From NCBI RefSeq assembly GCF_003112735.1, contig NZ_BFBR01000007.1:1-64000 (forward strand): 64,000 bases of DNA, in the 5' to 3' direction. This DNA comes from Candidatus Phycosocius bacilliformis (GTDB lineage Bacteria; Pseudomonadota; Alphaproteobacteria; Caulobacterales; Aquidulcibacteraceae). The translations under genes were made by a program, and so were the position numbers. The notes under the pieces were generated by a model, which did not search any database, was not told the DNA's origin, and saw only the letters and a list, made by a program, of their open reading frames with translations. This document shows positions 1 through 8,550 of this stretch, piece after piece (the first letter of the stretch is position 1; every line of letters starts with the position of its first letter).

Positions 1-1
1 A

Positions 2-109
2 CGCTCCGATGCCACCGCCGCTGGGGCCGCACCCCGCGCCAATCCCAACGCTTGGTCCACAAACCAAGACCGCAACATCGCCTCCGCCCTGCGCGGAACA
101 CGTCAATAA
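2..109 (+). CDS. C-terminal fragment of an unidentified protein (5' end outside window)
   Basis: The second reading frame is open from the window edge to a TAA at 107-109 and gives 35 residues rich in Ala, Asn and Arg, ending in LRGTRQ. It lies 136 bases upstream of the cupin-8 gene on the same strand. Cupin-8 genes of this kind often follow tryptophan-halogenase or TonB-receptor genes in alphaproteobacteria, but this tail is too short to say which, if either. It could also be a chance open frame at the window edge. Confidence 0.35.
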   Translation, partial: RSDATAAGAAPRANPNAWSTNQDRNIASALRGTRQ

Positions 110-245
110 ACCTGTCGCGCTTCACGGGCAGGTCTGGGCCAAGTTGATCCCTTCAAAAGCGCGGGCATTGACACGGCTGACGCCTTGCCGCCAATAGCTG
201 CCCGGGGGTTCATCTCCCAGAAAGGGCTGTGAGGGAAAGGGCAGG

Positions 246-1277
246 ATGTCAGTGGATTGGTCAGCTTGCGCCGACGTGCCCAGCTTTGAGCGCGTCACAC
301 CGGCAGTGTTCCGCGAGGTGATCCAACCAACACAAAAGCCTGCGGTTTTGCGGGGCCTCGTCGCCGACTGGCCGATTGTCGATGCGGCCAAACGCTCGGA
401 TGACGCTGTCTGCGACTATGTCCGTGGCTTTGCCAATGAGGCCCCGGCCAATTGCTTCTTTGCGCCACCGGAGGTCAAGGGTCGCTATAGCTATGGCCCC
501 GATTTGCGCCAGTTCAATTTCGACATCCGATCCGCGACAATTGAGACCTTGTTATCGATCCTCTTACGGCTGAAGGAGGTTGACGACCCGCCCAGCATGT
601 ATGCGGGCGCCTTGCCCTTTGCACATTATTTTCCAGATCTGGTGGCCCGCTGCCCGATGCCGCTATTGCCGGCCGAATCCCAAGTCAAAATCTCATTGTG
701 GATCGGCAATCAGACCCGGACCGCCGCCCATTGGGACCTGCCCCAAAATCTGGCGGCTGTGGTGGCCGGCCGCCGTCGCTTCACCTTGTTTCCGATTGAA
801 CAAGTCAAAAACCTTTATATCGGACCACTCGATCATACATTGGCCGGTCAGCCGATTTCCCTCGTCGACTTTCAAAACCCGGATCTGGTAAATTTCCCCC
901 GCTTCCAAGAGGCTGTCAAAGCCGCCCAAGTGGTCGAGCTTGAGCCCGGCGATGTGCTTTATCTGCCAAGCCTATGGATACATCATGTGGAATCCCTCAC
1001 CCCGGTTGGCATGTTGGTCAATTTCTGGTGGCGCGCAGGACCTGAGCATCTGGTAACCCCCAGTCTCACCCTGCAACATGCCCTTCTGACCTTGCGCGAT
1101 CTTCCCCCAAGCGAAAAGCAGGCTTGGAAGACCCTGTTTGACCATTATATCTTCCAAAGCGCGGAAGACCCCATGGCTCATATCCCGCCTGAAGCGCGCG
1201 GCGTCTTCGGCCAGTCAACCCCGGAGGTCCGCGCGCAAATCAAGGCTCGGCTTCGCCAAGCCCTCGATATGGATTGA
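246..1277 (+). CDS. Cupin-like (JmjC/cupin_8) Fe(II)/2-oxoglutarate oxygenase family protein
   Basis: 343 residues, the usual size for the cupin_8/JmjC-like family (relatives of FIH and bacterial hydroxylases). The double-stranded beta-helix metal site is visible: an HxD motif (AHWDLPQN, His162 and Asp164) and a distal His in LWIHHVES (246/247) after the characteristic ELEPGDVLYLPS turn. The N terminus carries the family's 'P-AVLRGLVADWP' segment. Start ATG 246 follows the purine-rich GAGGGAAAGGGCAG. The likely reaction is 2-oxoglutarate-dependent hydroxylation of a protein or small molecule; the substrate cannot be told. It stands before the HfaD-like gene but 190 bases separate them, so no operon is implied. 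Confidence 0.82.
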   Translation: MSVDWSACADVPSFERVTPAVFREVIQPTQKPAVLRGLVADWPIVDAAKRSDDAVCDYVRGFANEAPANCFFAPPEVKGRYSYGPDLRQFNFDIRSATIETLLSILLRLKEVDDPPSMYAGALPFAHYFPDLVARCPMPLLPAESQVKISLWIGNQTRTAAHWDLPQNLAAVVAGRRRFTLFPIEQVKNLYIGPLDHTLAGQPISLVDFQNPDLVNFPRFQEAVKAAQVVELEPGDVLYLPSLWIHHVESLTPVGMLVNFWWRAGPEHLVTPSLTLQHALLTLRDLPPSEKQAWKTLFDHYIFQSAEDPMAHIPPEARGVFGQSTPEVRAQIKARLRQALDMD

Positions 1278-1467
1278 GCAAAGCCAGCCTCAATCCCCGC
1301 TCTGCCAGCAGCCCAACCTGCCCGCTGGCGCATTTCCGGCCACTATTCGTCCCTCACGCGAAAACCCTCTGGCGGCATGTCTTGCTTGGCATGTAATCCG
1401 CACTGCTGCCCCCACGACCGGCCAAGTGTGCCGGAAAGAGACAGATCTCGAGATCGTGGAGCACGAC

Positions 1468-2694
1468 ATGGCACAACTGAAGACCCTTCTTGCCACCGCT
1501 GCCGCTCTGGCCTTGGTGCCAGCGCTCGCCAGCGCGCAACAAGCCCCCTATGAAGTGCTCAATGGTCAGGTCCATATTGGTGATGCCATTTCCGGCTTGC
1601 GGGTTGAGTTCCAGTCCAGCCATGGCTCGACAACCAACAATCTCTCTGTCGGCAATACGATGTCTGCCCGTGCGGTCGAGCAGAGTATGAATGTCGATAA
1701 CAGCCAGATCCTCAAAGGCCGCGTGGCGGCAACCAATGTGGTGACCGGTGGGGAGGCCCGCGGGGTGACCCAAAGTGCAGCCGTCGCCCATGGCAATGCG
1801 GCGCAGGTTGAAGGCTGCTGCGGAACGACAGATTTAACCTCCGAGCAAATTGTCCATGATGGTTCAACCATTCAGGCAGGCTCGGCCATTACCGTTGGCT
1901 CTGCGGACTATCTTGTCTCAGGCGCGCAAGCCACCGCCAACGCCTTTGGTGGCTATACCAACCACGGCTATAGCGACAATGCTGTCACCCAAGTCAGCGG
2001 CGCGAATGTGACTGCCTATTCCCAAGTGGAGGCCTGCTGCAACAATGGTGCGACGACGTCCAATGCGATCGCAGCTGCCAATTCAGCACGCTGGTCTGGC
2101 GAATCGGCCACCATTTTTGCCAACGTGACCCAAGCCAATCGCGGTGCCGTCGCGGCAAGCTCTGAAGTGCGTGAAAAGAGTGCCACCAATGTCTCAAGCG
2201 GGGCATCAGCGGGTGGCAATCTGGCTGAAATCCAAAACAAATGGGGCTATGCACAATTAAGCGGCGAGCAGGATAATGCCGGTGCGATCAGCTCAAGCTC
2301 TGAAGTCACGCTCGACATATTCAATGGCTTTGCCATGTCGGGTGCCAATTCGGTCGGCAATTCAGCACTTCTGTCGAACTTGGGCTCGGATGTGTCGTTG
2401 TTCATGGACCAAAATAATCGCGGCGACATTACCGCCTCGGCCAGCTTATCAGCCAGTTCTGCAACCGGGGGCGTTGGCCAAGTCAATGCATCTGCAGTTG
2501 GCAATGCCATGACCGCCTATAGCTGCGCCTCTTGCGGCAACGAAAGCGTCTTGGTTGAAGGCCGTTCCACCCAATATAACAGCGGCAATGTGACCGCCAA
2601 TGTCAGCTTCCAAGGCGGCAATATGGGCATGATTTCAGCCAGCGGTTCAGCCATAGGCAATAGCGCAACCTTTGTGGCCCAGCGCAGCCAGTAA
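1468..2694 (+). CDS. Secreted HfaD-like/curlin-like repeat protein with paired cysteines
   Basis: 408 residues from ATG 1468. This start begins a clear Sec signal peptide (cleavage expected after ALASA, residue 23); the upstream in-frame extension lacks signal character. The mature protein is almost wholly Ser/Ala/Asn/Gly/Thr/Val with recurring 'A.GN(S/A)' turns (SVGNSA, AVGNAM, AIGNSA), like the holdfast-anchor protein HfaD in this window, so a beta-solenoid or amyloid-like surface fold is inferred. Unusual are cysteine pairs at 117/118 (GCCG), 190/191 (ACCNN) and a CxxC at 353/356. A hairpin terminator closes it, so it is probably monocistronic. I call it a distant HfaD paralogue; it could instead be another adhesin of similar composition. 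Confidence 0.6.
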   Translation: MAQLKTLLATAAALALVPALASAQQAPYEVLNGQVHIGDAISGLRVEFQSSHGSTTNNLSVGNTMSARAVEQSMNVDNSQILKGRVAATNVVTGGEARGVTQSAAVAHGNAAQVEGCCGTTDLTSEQIVHDGSTIQAGSAITVGSADYLVSGAQATANAFGGYTNHGYSDNAVTQVSGANVTAYSQVEACCNNGATTSNAIAAANSARWSGESATIFANVTQANRGAVAASSEVREKSATNVSSGASAGGNLAEIQNKWGYAQLSGEQDNAGAISSSSEVTLDIFNGFAMSGANSVGNSALLSNLGSDVSLFMDQNNRGDITASASLSASSATGGVGQVNASAVGNAMTAYSCASCGNESVLVEGRSTQYNSGNVTANVSFQGGNMGMISASGSAIGNSATFVAQRSQ

Positions 2695-2720
2695 GTCGAA
2701 ATCTGATCTCTCGAGAACAC

Positions 2721-2750
2721 AAAGGGCGGTCCATCGGGCCGCCCTTTTGA
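2721..2750 (+). terminator. Rho-independent terminator after the HfaD-like gene
   Basis: AAGGGCGG and CCGCCCTT form a perfect 8-bp stem with a 9-base loop (TCCATCGGG), and the T-run TTTT begins at the end of the second arm. It lies 27 bases after the stop codon and between two convergent genes, so it may serve both. Confidence 0.8.
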
Positions 2751-2778
2751 TTATGTCAATCACGAAGCCTGGGCCTGC

Positions 2779-3729
2779 TCACAGCAATTCTTCGGGGCGA
2801 ACGTCGAAGCTCTTGTTGCAATATTCGCAGCGCACCCGGATCAGGCCATCAGCCTCGACCATTTCAGCGGCAGCTTCGCGCCCAAATTGGCGCAATAGGG
2901 CGAGGATCCGCTCACTCGAGCAGGTGCAAGCCGTCTCGATTGGCTTGGCCTCAAACAAGCGCACACCATCTTCATGATAGAGGCGGAACAAGACCTCACC
3001 TGCCGACAAATCTGCATTGACCAATTCGCGGTCTTCGAGTGTCTCAAACAGGATGGCGGCATTTTCCCATGCCAGAGCCGTATCTCCGCGCGCGCTATCG
3101 CCAGCCACCTGCTGGATCAAGGCACCGCCCGCCCGCCACAAATGACGCCCGCCAGGTCCATCCTTGCGGCTGCACGCCACCCGAATGCGGGTTGGAATTT
3201 GTTCGGACTGGGCAAAATAAAGGCTGGCAGCTTCCGCCAAAGTATCGCCTTCTAAGGCGACAGTGCCCTGATAGCGGTCCATGTCATCGCCTTGATCGAC
3301 CGTCATCACGAAGAGACCCTGCCCAATCAGGTCAGGCAGGCCGGGTGCAGGATTGTCCGACAGCAATTTGGCCAGAGCCACATGGTCGATATTGGCATAG
3401 CCGCGAAGCGCGCCCGCAGTGCGATACTCCGCCACCATGAAGCGGACGGCCCCCTCAAGCCCCTCCTCGCCTTGGACCTGAATGATCAGCTTGCCGTCAA
3501 ACTTCAGGGATGCACCCACCAAGGCCGCCAGCGTCAGCAGTTCGCCCAGCAATCGGGCAACACAATCAGGATAGGCGTGGCGCTGAAGAATCTCGTCCAC
3601 CGTCGCCGGTCCCAACCGGACAATACGGCCACGCACGGGCTCACCATCAATCTGGAAAGCCGCAACAATGTCATCGGCCGCCGCCATCGGGTCGGCATCG
3701 GGATCGGCAGGATTGGCGTCAAAACTCAT
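2779..3729 (-). CDS. hslO: Hsp33 redox-activated molecular chaperone
   Basis: 316 residues from ATG 3729. Hsp33 is a cytoplasmic holdase switched on by oxidation of a zinc-bound cysteine centre. The four zinc ligands are present at the C terminus as CTC (268, 270) and CEYC (301, 304). The start is fixed by an ATGA overlap with the argF stop (3726-3728), which implies translational coupling. A longer open frame upstream (to 3753) would run into argF and looks artefactual. It is the last gene of argD-argF-hslO, an order familiar in alphaproteobacteria. Nothing is missing from the family core. Confidence 0.95.
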   Translation of the reverse strand: MSFDANPADPDADPMAAADDIVAAFQIDGEPVRGRIVRLGPATVDEILQRHAYPDCVARLLGELLTLAALVGASLKFDGKLIIQVQGEEGLEGAVRFMVAEYRTAGALRGYANIDHVALAKLLSDNPAPGLPDLIGQGLFVMTVDQGDDMDRYQGTVALEGDTLAEAASLYFAQSEQIPTRIRVACSRKDGPGGRHLWRAGGALIQQVAGDSARGDTALAWENAAILFETLEDRELVNADLSAGEVLFRLYHEDGVRLFEAKPIETACTCSSERILALLRQFGREAAAEMVEADGLIRVRCEYCNKSFDVRPEELL

Positions 3730-4658
3730 GCATGTGTTCCTTGGCCGAGGCACCAGGTCAATACCGCCTTTTGTGCATGGATTCGGTTTTCGGCTTCGTC
3801 AAAAATACGGCTTTGCGGGCCATCCATCACCGCATCGGTGACTTCTTCGCCACGATGGGCGGGCAGACAATGCAGGAAGATCGCCCCAGAGTTGGCCTTG
3901 GCCATCAAGTCCTCATTGACCTGATAGGGACCTAATGCTTGCATACGCTCACCGACATTGGTGTCACCCATCGAGACCCAGGTATCGGTCACCACACAAT
4001 CGGCACCAGCCACGGCCTGGGCGGGATCATCATAAAGATGCACAACAGCCCCAGCAGCCCGCCCCTTGTCGACAACGGCAGGATTGGGCTGGAAACCCGC
4101 CGGGCAGGCAGCCGCCACTTCAAACCCCAATTTGCCGGCTGCATGGATGAAGCTTGTCAGCACATTATTGCCATCGCCCGACCAAGCAATCCGGGCCCCT
4201 TTCAGCATGATGCCCGCTTCCTCCAGCGTCATGAGATCCGCCAAAATCTGGCAAGGATGGGAAAAGTCGGTCAACGCATTGATGACAGGCACGCTGGCAT
4301 AATGGGCCAACTCCACCAGGCTTTGATGGGAATGAGCGCGCAGCGCAATGACATCAACCATACGCGACAGCACACGGGCCGTATCGGCAATCGACTCACC
4401 GCGCCCGAGCTGGCTCGTGGCCGCATCCATGGTCAAAGTCGCCCCACCCAATTGCCGCATGGCCGCATCAAACGACACCCGCGTCCGGGTCGAATTTTTC
4501 TCAAAGATTGCTGCCAGCACATGGCCTGAGAGCGGGGCGTCGCGGTCGACCCGGCCTTTCGGCCAGCCCTGTCGGGCCGCCTTGCGGGCGTGGGCTTCAT
4601 CCAGAATCGCCCGCACATCCTCGGGTGCGAGGTCATCAATATCCAGAAAATGGCGCAT
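3726..4658 (-). CDS. argF: Ornithine carbamoyltransferase
   Basis: 310 residues, full length for the family. It joins carbamoyl phosphate and ornithine to give citrulline in arginine synthesis, in the cytoplasm, normally as a trimer. Visible motifs are the carbamoyl-phosphate loop STRTRVSFD near residue 55, HSHQ near residue 107, DFSHPCQ, and the ornithine-binding HCLPAHRGEEV near residue 265. It sits 26 bases downstream of argD and overlaps hslO by four bases, forming one transcription unit. Confidence 0.97.
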   Translation of the reverse strand: MRHFLDIDDLAPEDVRAILDEAHARKAARQGWPKGRVDRDAPLSGHVLAAIFEKNSTRTRVSFDAAMRQLGGATLTMDAATSQLGRGESIADTARVLSRMVDVIALRAHSHQSLVELAHYASVPVINALTDFSHPCQILADLMTLEEAGIMLKGARIAWSGDGNNVLTSFIHAAGKLGFEVAAACPAGFQPNPAVVDKGRAAGAVVHLYDDPAQAVAGADCVVTDTWVSMGDTNVGERMQALGPYQVNEDLMAKANSGAIFLHCLPAHRGEEVTDAVMDGPQSRIFDEAENRIHAQKAVLTWCLGQGTHA

Positions 4659-4684
4659 CAGATTTTCCAGTCAGGCAGGTAGGG

Positions 4685-5878
4685 TCAGGCCGCTGCCTTC
4701 ATCTCATCCCGGGCCGCCGCAAGGGCTGCATCCAGAATTGTGATGGCTTCAGAAACATGCTCGGGTGTGATGATCAGGGGCGGCGCCAGACGCAGCACAT
4801 TCTGCCCCGCCGTGCCCACCAGCATGCCGCGCTCAAAGCACAATTGGCGCACTTTGAGGGGGTCCATGGTCAGCTTGAGACCACAGAGCAGGCCTTTACC
4901 CCGCACATCCTGCACAAGCTCTGGATAGCGGTCCTTCAGCCCTGCGAGTGCTTGATGCAGGTGGTTGGCAACATCGCGGACATGCTCAAGGAATTCAGGC
5001 TTGCTGATTTCATCAAAAGTCGCATGACCGACGGCCATCGCCAGCGGATTGCCGCCAAAAGTCGACCCGTGCACGCCACGCACCATGCCGCTGGCCGCTT
5101 CGGCGGTCGCCAAACAGGCCCCCATGGGGAAGCCGCCGCCCATGCCTTTGGCAACTGCCATGACATCAGGGGTGATGCCCGCCCACTCATGGGCAAACAA
5201 TTTACCCGTCCGCCCCGCACCGGACTGAACCTCGTCAAAAATGAGCAGAATGCCCTCTTTGTCGCACAGTTCCCGCAGGCCTTTCAGGCATTCTGTGGGC
5301 ACGGCGCGAACCCCACCTTCGCCCTGAACAGGCTCGATGATAATGCCTGCAGTGGTGGGGCCAATCGCCGCCTTCAGCGCATCATGATCGCCAAATGGCA
5401 ATTGGCGATAACCTGGCAGAGGCGGGCCAAATCCGTTGAGGTAATTCGGATTGGCAGCCGCATTGATCGCCCCATAAGAGCGGCCATGGAAAGCACCCTC
5501 AAAGCCCAGAATATCAATGCGCTCTGGATTGCCTTTGGATGAATGATATTTGCGGGTCAGCTTCAAGCAGGCTTCGATCGCCTCTGTGCCCGAATTGGCA
5601 AAAAAGACCACATCGGCAAAGGAAGCTTCTGTGTATTTCTGAGCGAGTGAGCGTTGCAGCTCCGTCTGATACATGTTGGACATGTGCCAGATTTTGTTGG
5701 CCTGTTCGGTCAGGGCAGCCACCAGCTTGGGGTGACAATGTCCCAAAGAATTGGTGGCAATACCGGCGATGAAATCCAGATAACGCTTGCCGTCTGCAGA
5801 GAAGACCTCCACGCCTCGCCCTTGCACGAAGTCCGCTGGTGCAGGTGAATAGACAGGCATCAAAGGGGCGGCGCTCAT
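4685..5878 (-). CDS. argD: Acetylornithine/succinyldiaminopimelate aminotransferase
   Basis: 397 residues. A class III PLP aminotransferase that makes N-acetylornithine (and possibly N-succinyl-diaminopimelate for lysine). PLP-site signatures are FANSGTEAIEACLK (near 95-108), the Asp of LIFDEVQSG (near 215-223) and the Schiff-base Lys in VAKGMGGGFPMGA. It is the first gene of argD-argF-hslO, with a 110-base leader separating it from the ABC-2 permease. Start ATG 5878 leads directly into the conserved YSPAPADFVQGRGVEVF region. Confidence 0.95.
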   Translation of the reverse strand: MSAAPLMPVYSPAPADFVQGRGVEVFSADGKRYLDFIAGIATNSLGHCHPKLVAALTEQANKIWHMSNMYQTELQRSLAQKYTEASFADVVFFANSGTEAIEACLKLTRKYHSSKGNPERIDILGFEGAFHGRSYGAINAAANPNYLNGFGPPLPGYRQLPFGDHDALKAAIGPTTAGIIIEPVQGEGGVRAVPTECLKGLRELCDKEGILLIFDEVQSGAGRTGKLFAHEWAGITPDVMAVAKGMGGGFPMGACLATAEAASGMVRGVHGSTFGGNPLAMAVGHATFDEISKPEFLEHVRDVANHLHQALAGLKDRYPELVQDVRGKGLLCGLKLTMDPLKVRQLCFERGMLVGTAGQNVLRLAPPLIITPEHVSEAITILDAALAAARDEMKAAA

Positions 5879-5988
5879 GGATTACTCTCCAAACTTTGGT
5901 TAGGTCCGGGTCGGCTGAATCGAAAAAGGGCCTAGCTGCCGCCAGGTCCCTCGTTCGCTGCTACGTCGGACGTCTGCCTTTTACAGCT

Positions 5989-6795
5989 TTATGCGCGCAT
6001 GCGCCACCCCGTCTTGAACACACGCCAGCACAGAAACACCAAAGCAAGGCTGATGAGGCCGGAGGACACAGCACTGATCATGACGTCGGCATCGGCATGG
6101 CCGGTAAAGCCATAGCGAAAGCCATCAATCAAATGAAATACCGGGTTCCACATCGACAATGTGTGGAAGGGTTCGGGAAGGACTTTGATTGAATAAAACG
6201 TGCCAGACAAAAAGGTCAGAGGCGTGATCAGGAAGCTGGTCACAAAGGCCAGATTGTCAAATTTATCGGCCCAAATGCCCCCGAGTACGCCAAATGCCCC
6301 GAACATGATCGCCCCGGTCAGGCCGAAATACAGGGTCCAGCCCCAGTGCTTTGGGACAACATTGGCGAAAACCACAATGGACAGGGCCATCGCCAAGGCC
6401 ACCAAAAGCCCGCGTGTGGTCGCCCCGGCGATAAAGCCGGCGGTTAATTCCCCGGCCGATAAAGGTGGCATCAAGAAATCCACCGTTGTGCCTTGGACCT
6501 TGGCCACAATGAGCGAGGAAGAGGAATTGGCAAAGGCATTCTGGATGATCGACAGCATGATCAGGCCCGGTGCCAAAAAGTCAGCAAAAGGAATGCCGCT
6601 CATCATGCGCTTGTCGGCCCCAAACGCCATCACAAACACCACCATCAACAACCAAGTCGACACCACCGGTCCAAAAATCGTCTGGACGGCGACTTTCCAA
6701 AACCGGCGCACTTCGCGCAGATACAGGGTTTTGAGGCCAAGCCAGTTCAGGCCGCCATATGTGCGGGGAGCGGGAGGAATTGCTGCGTGAGTCAT
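5989..6795 (-). CDS. ABC-2 type transporter permease
   Basis: 268 residues from ATG 6795 (MTHAAIPPAP). The open frame extends 28 codons further up, but that part is Arg/Gly-rich and non-conserved in look. About six membrane segments are visible, with the ABC-2 permease features LxxREVRRFWK at the N terminus, PLTFLSGTFYSIKVLP in the second half and the W(N)P..HLIDGFRYGFTG segment near the C terminus, as in NodJ/YadH-type exporters. The cognate ATPase is usually the adjacent gene; none is here. The neighbours are argD (110 bases downstream, same strand) and folP (divergent). The substrate is unknown. Confidence 0.85.
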   Translation of the reverse strand: MTHAAIPPAPRTYGGLNWLGLKTLYLREVRRFWKVAVQTIFGPVVSTWLLMVVFVMAFGADKRMMSGIPFADFLAPGLIMLSIIQNAFANSSSSLIVAKVQGTTVDFLMPPLSAGELTAGFIAGATTRGLLVALAMALSIVVFANVVPKHWGWTLYFGLTGAIMFGAFGVLGGIWADKFDNLAFVTSFLITPLTFLSGTFYSIKVLPEPFHTLSMWNPVFHLIDGFRYGFTGHADADVMISAVSSGLISLALVFLCWRVFKTGWRMRA

Positions 6796-6899
6796 GAGCC
6801 CAGTGTGCCGCGCCGGGCCAGCGATGAAAAGGCCTGTCTTGCCCCCTTTCGCACACGCCACCCTGTGCAGCGGTCTCAAAATTGACTAGGGAGCGGGCC

Positions 6900-7739
6900 A
6901 TGAATCGGTTTCTGCAAGCTCTCAATAACCGGGCGGGGCCGCTCATCATGGGCGTGATCAACACCACGCCTGACAGTTTCTCCGACGGTGGTCAGTTCAT
7001 CGACCCCGCGGCTGCGATTGCCCATGCCCATGCCTTGGTCGCAGCCGGGGCAGACCTCCTCGACCTTGGCGGGGAGAGCACGCGTCCGGGAGCTGAACCC
7101 GTCGGAGCCGATGAAGAAATCGACCGCGTTTTGCCTGTGCTTCAGGCTTTGGCCAAGGACTGCCCGATCCCCATTTCGATTGACACCCGCAAGCCAGAGG
7201 TGGCGCGCGCCGCCATTGCCGCAGGTGCCTCATGCTGGAATGATGTCTCGGCATTAGGTTTTTCGCCAGACAGCCTAACGGTTGCCGCGGCCCTTGATGT
7301 CCCAGTGGTGCTGATGCACGCCCAGGGCGAGCCCAAGACCATGCAAGTCCAGCCCAGCTACCGCGATGTCACCAGCGAGGTTTTGAACTTCCTCGTCAGT
7401 CGCCTCAGTCAAGCGGTTCAAGCGGGGATCAAGCTTGAGCATATCATTCTCGATCCCGGTATCGGCTTCGGCAAAACCCTTTCCCATAATCTGACCCTGA
7501 TGCGCGATCTGCCGCGACTGGTCGCTTTGGGTCGGCCCGTTCTGGTCGGCACATCGCGCAAGCGCTTCATTGAGGCCCTTGACCCCGGTGCAGCGCCTGA
7601 CAACCGCTTGGGTGGATCGCTGGCAGCCGCTCTGTTCGCCGCCCGCCAAGGTGCGGCGGTCTTGCGCGTGCATGATGTGGCTGAAACCCGCCAAGCCTTG
7701 CGGGTACAGGCTGCCCTTTTCGAAGAAAGGCTCGATTAG
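6900..7739 (+). CDS. folP: Dihydropteroate synthase
   Basis: 279 residues from ATG 6900, preceded by AGGGAG seven bases upstream; a TTG at 6882 is a poorer alternative. It condenses p-aminobenzoate with dihydropterin pyrophosphate to give dihydropteroate for folate. The TIM-barrel motifs are complete: MGVINTTPDSFSDGG, DLGGESTRPGAEPV, SIDTRKPEV, DPGIGFGKTLSHNL and GTSRKRFI. The stop codon is followed after one base by thiD, so the two are co-transcribed. The usual folP-glmM linkage is absent. Confidence 0.97.
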   Translation: MNRFLQALNNRAGPLIMGVINTTPDSFSDGGQFIDPAAAIAHAHALVAAGADLLDLGGESTRPGAEPVGADEEIDRVLPVLQALAKDCPIPISIDTRKPEVARAAIAAGASCWNDVSALGFSPDSLTVAAALDVPVVLMHAQGEPKTMQVQPSYRDVTSEVLNFLVSRLSQAVQAGIKLEHIILDPGIGFGKTLSHNLTLMRDLPRLVALGRPVLVGTSRKRFIEALDPGAAPDNRLGGSLAAALFAARQGAAVLRVHDVAETRQALRVQAALFEERLD

Positions 7740-7740
7740 C

Positions 7741-8550
7741 ATGACACCTCCAACCCCCAAGGGCCGCGTCTTGATTGTGGCGGGCAGTGACAGTGGTGGT
7801 GGGGCCGGTATTCAGGCCGATATCAAGGCCGTCACGGCACTGGGTGGCTTTGCCATGACGGCGGTCACCGCCATCACGGTGCAGAACACGTTGGGTGTGT
7901 TCAATGTCCATCCCATCCCTTTGGCGGTGATCAGCGAGCAAATCTCGTGTGTAACGAGCGATCTGGGCGTGGATGCGGTCAAGACCGGCATGTTGGGCAG
8001 TATTGAGACCGTCGAAACAGTCGCCGAAGCGCTGGAAACCCATACCAAAGGCATTGTGCGGGTGGTGGATCCAGTGATGGTGGCAAAGGGTGGTCACCCG
8101 CTTCTGGAAGAGCGCGCCGTGGCTGCCGTGAAAAGCCTGATGATCCCGCTGGCGGGCCTTCTGACCCCCAATGCGCCCGAGGCCGAACGTCTGACCGATC
8201 TGGACGTGGATGGCATTAATGGCCAGCGCCGGGCTGGTGAGCGTCTGTTGCGACTGGGGGCTGAGGCTGTCCTCGTCAAAGGCGGGCATATTCCAGGCCC
8301 CCGCTTTACCGATGTTTTGGCAACCCAAGCCGGTGAGGTTTTCTTCGAGGCCGAGCGGATTGAGACTGCCTCCACCCACGGCACCGGCTGTACATTGGCC
8401 AGCGCCATTGCTGCCTATCTGGCCCAAGGTGTCGGCCTGGAAGAAGCTGTCGAGCGGGCGCGGGCTTATTTGTTGGAGGCGATCCGCCGCGCACCGGGAT
8501 TTGGCAAAGGCCATGGGCCGCTCAACCACGCATGGACAGTCAGCAAATGA
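7741..8550 (+). CDS. thiD: Hydroxymethylpyrimidine/phosphomethylpyrimidine kinase
   Basis: 269 residues from ATG 7741, one base after the folP stop. It phosphorylates HMP and HMP-P in thiamine synthesis and salvage. Ribokinase-fold signatures are AGSDSGGGAGIQADIKA at the N terminus, TGMLGS, DPVMVAKGG, LTPNAPEAE and the catalytic HGTGCTLASAIAA near residue 212. No TPP riboswitch is seen ahead of it; expression is presumably from the folP promoter. The stop overlaps the next gene's likely start as ATGA. Confidence 0.96.
   Translation: MTPPTPKGRVLIVAGSDSGGGAGIQADIKAVTALGGFAMTAVTAITVQNTLGVFNVHPIPLAVISEQISCVTSDLGVDAVKTGMLGSIETVETVAEALETHTKGIVRVVDPVMVAKGGHPLLEERAVAAVKSLMIPLAGLLTPNAPEAERLTDLDVDGINGQRRAGERLLRLGAEAVLVKGGHIPGPRFTDVLATQAGEVFFEAERIETASTHGTGCTLASAIAAYLAQGVGLEEAVERARAYLLEAIRRAPGFGKGHGPLNHAWTVSK

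Noticed and set aside
1375-1392. TGGCGGCATGTCTTGCTT as a sigma-54 promoter of the second HfaD-like gene
   Set aside because: The spacing between GG and GC is 11 bases, not the required 10.
3730-3753. Upstream start for hslO at 3753
   Set aside because: It would place eight codons inside argF; the ATGA overlap at 3729 is the usual coupled arrangement.
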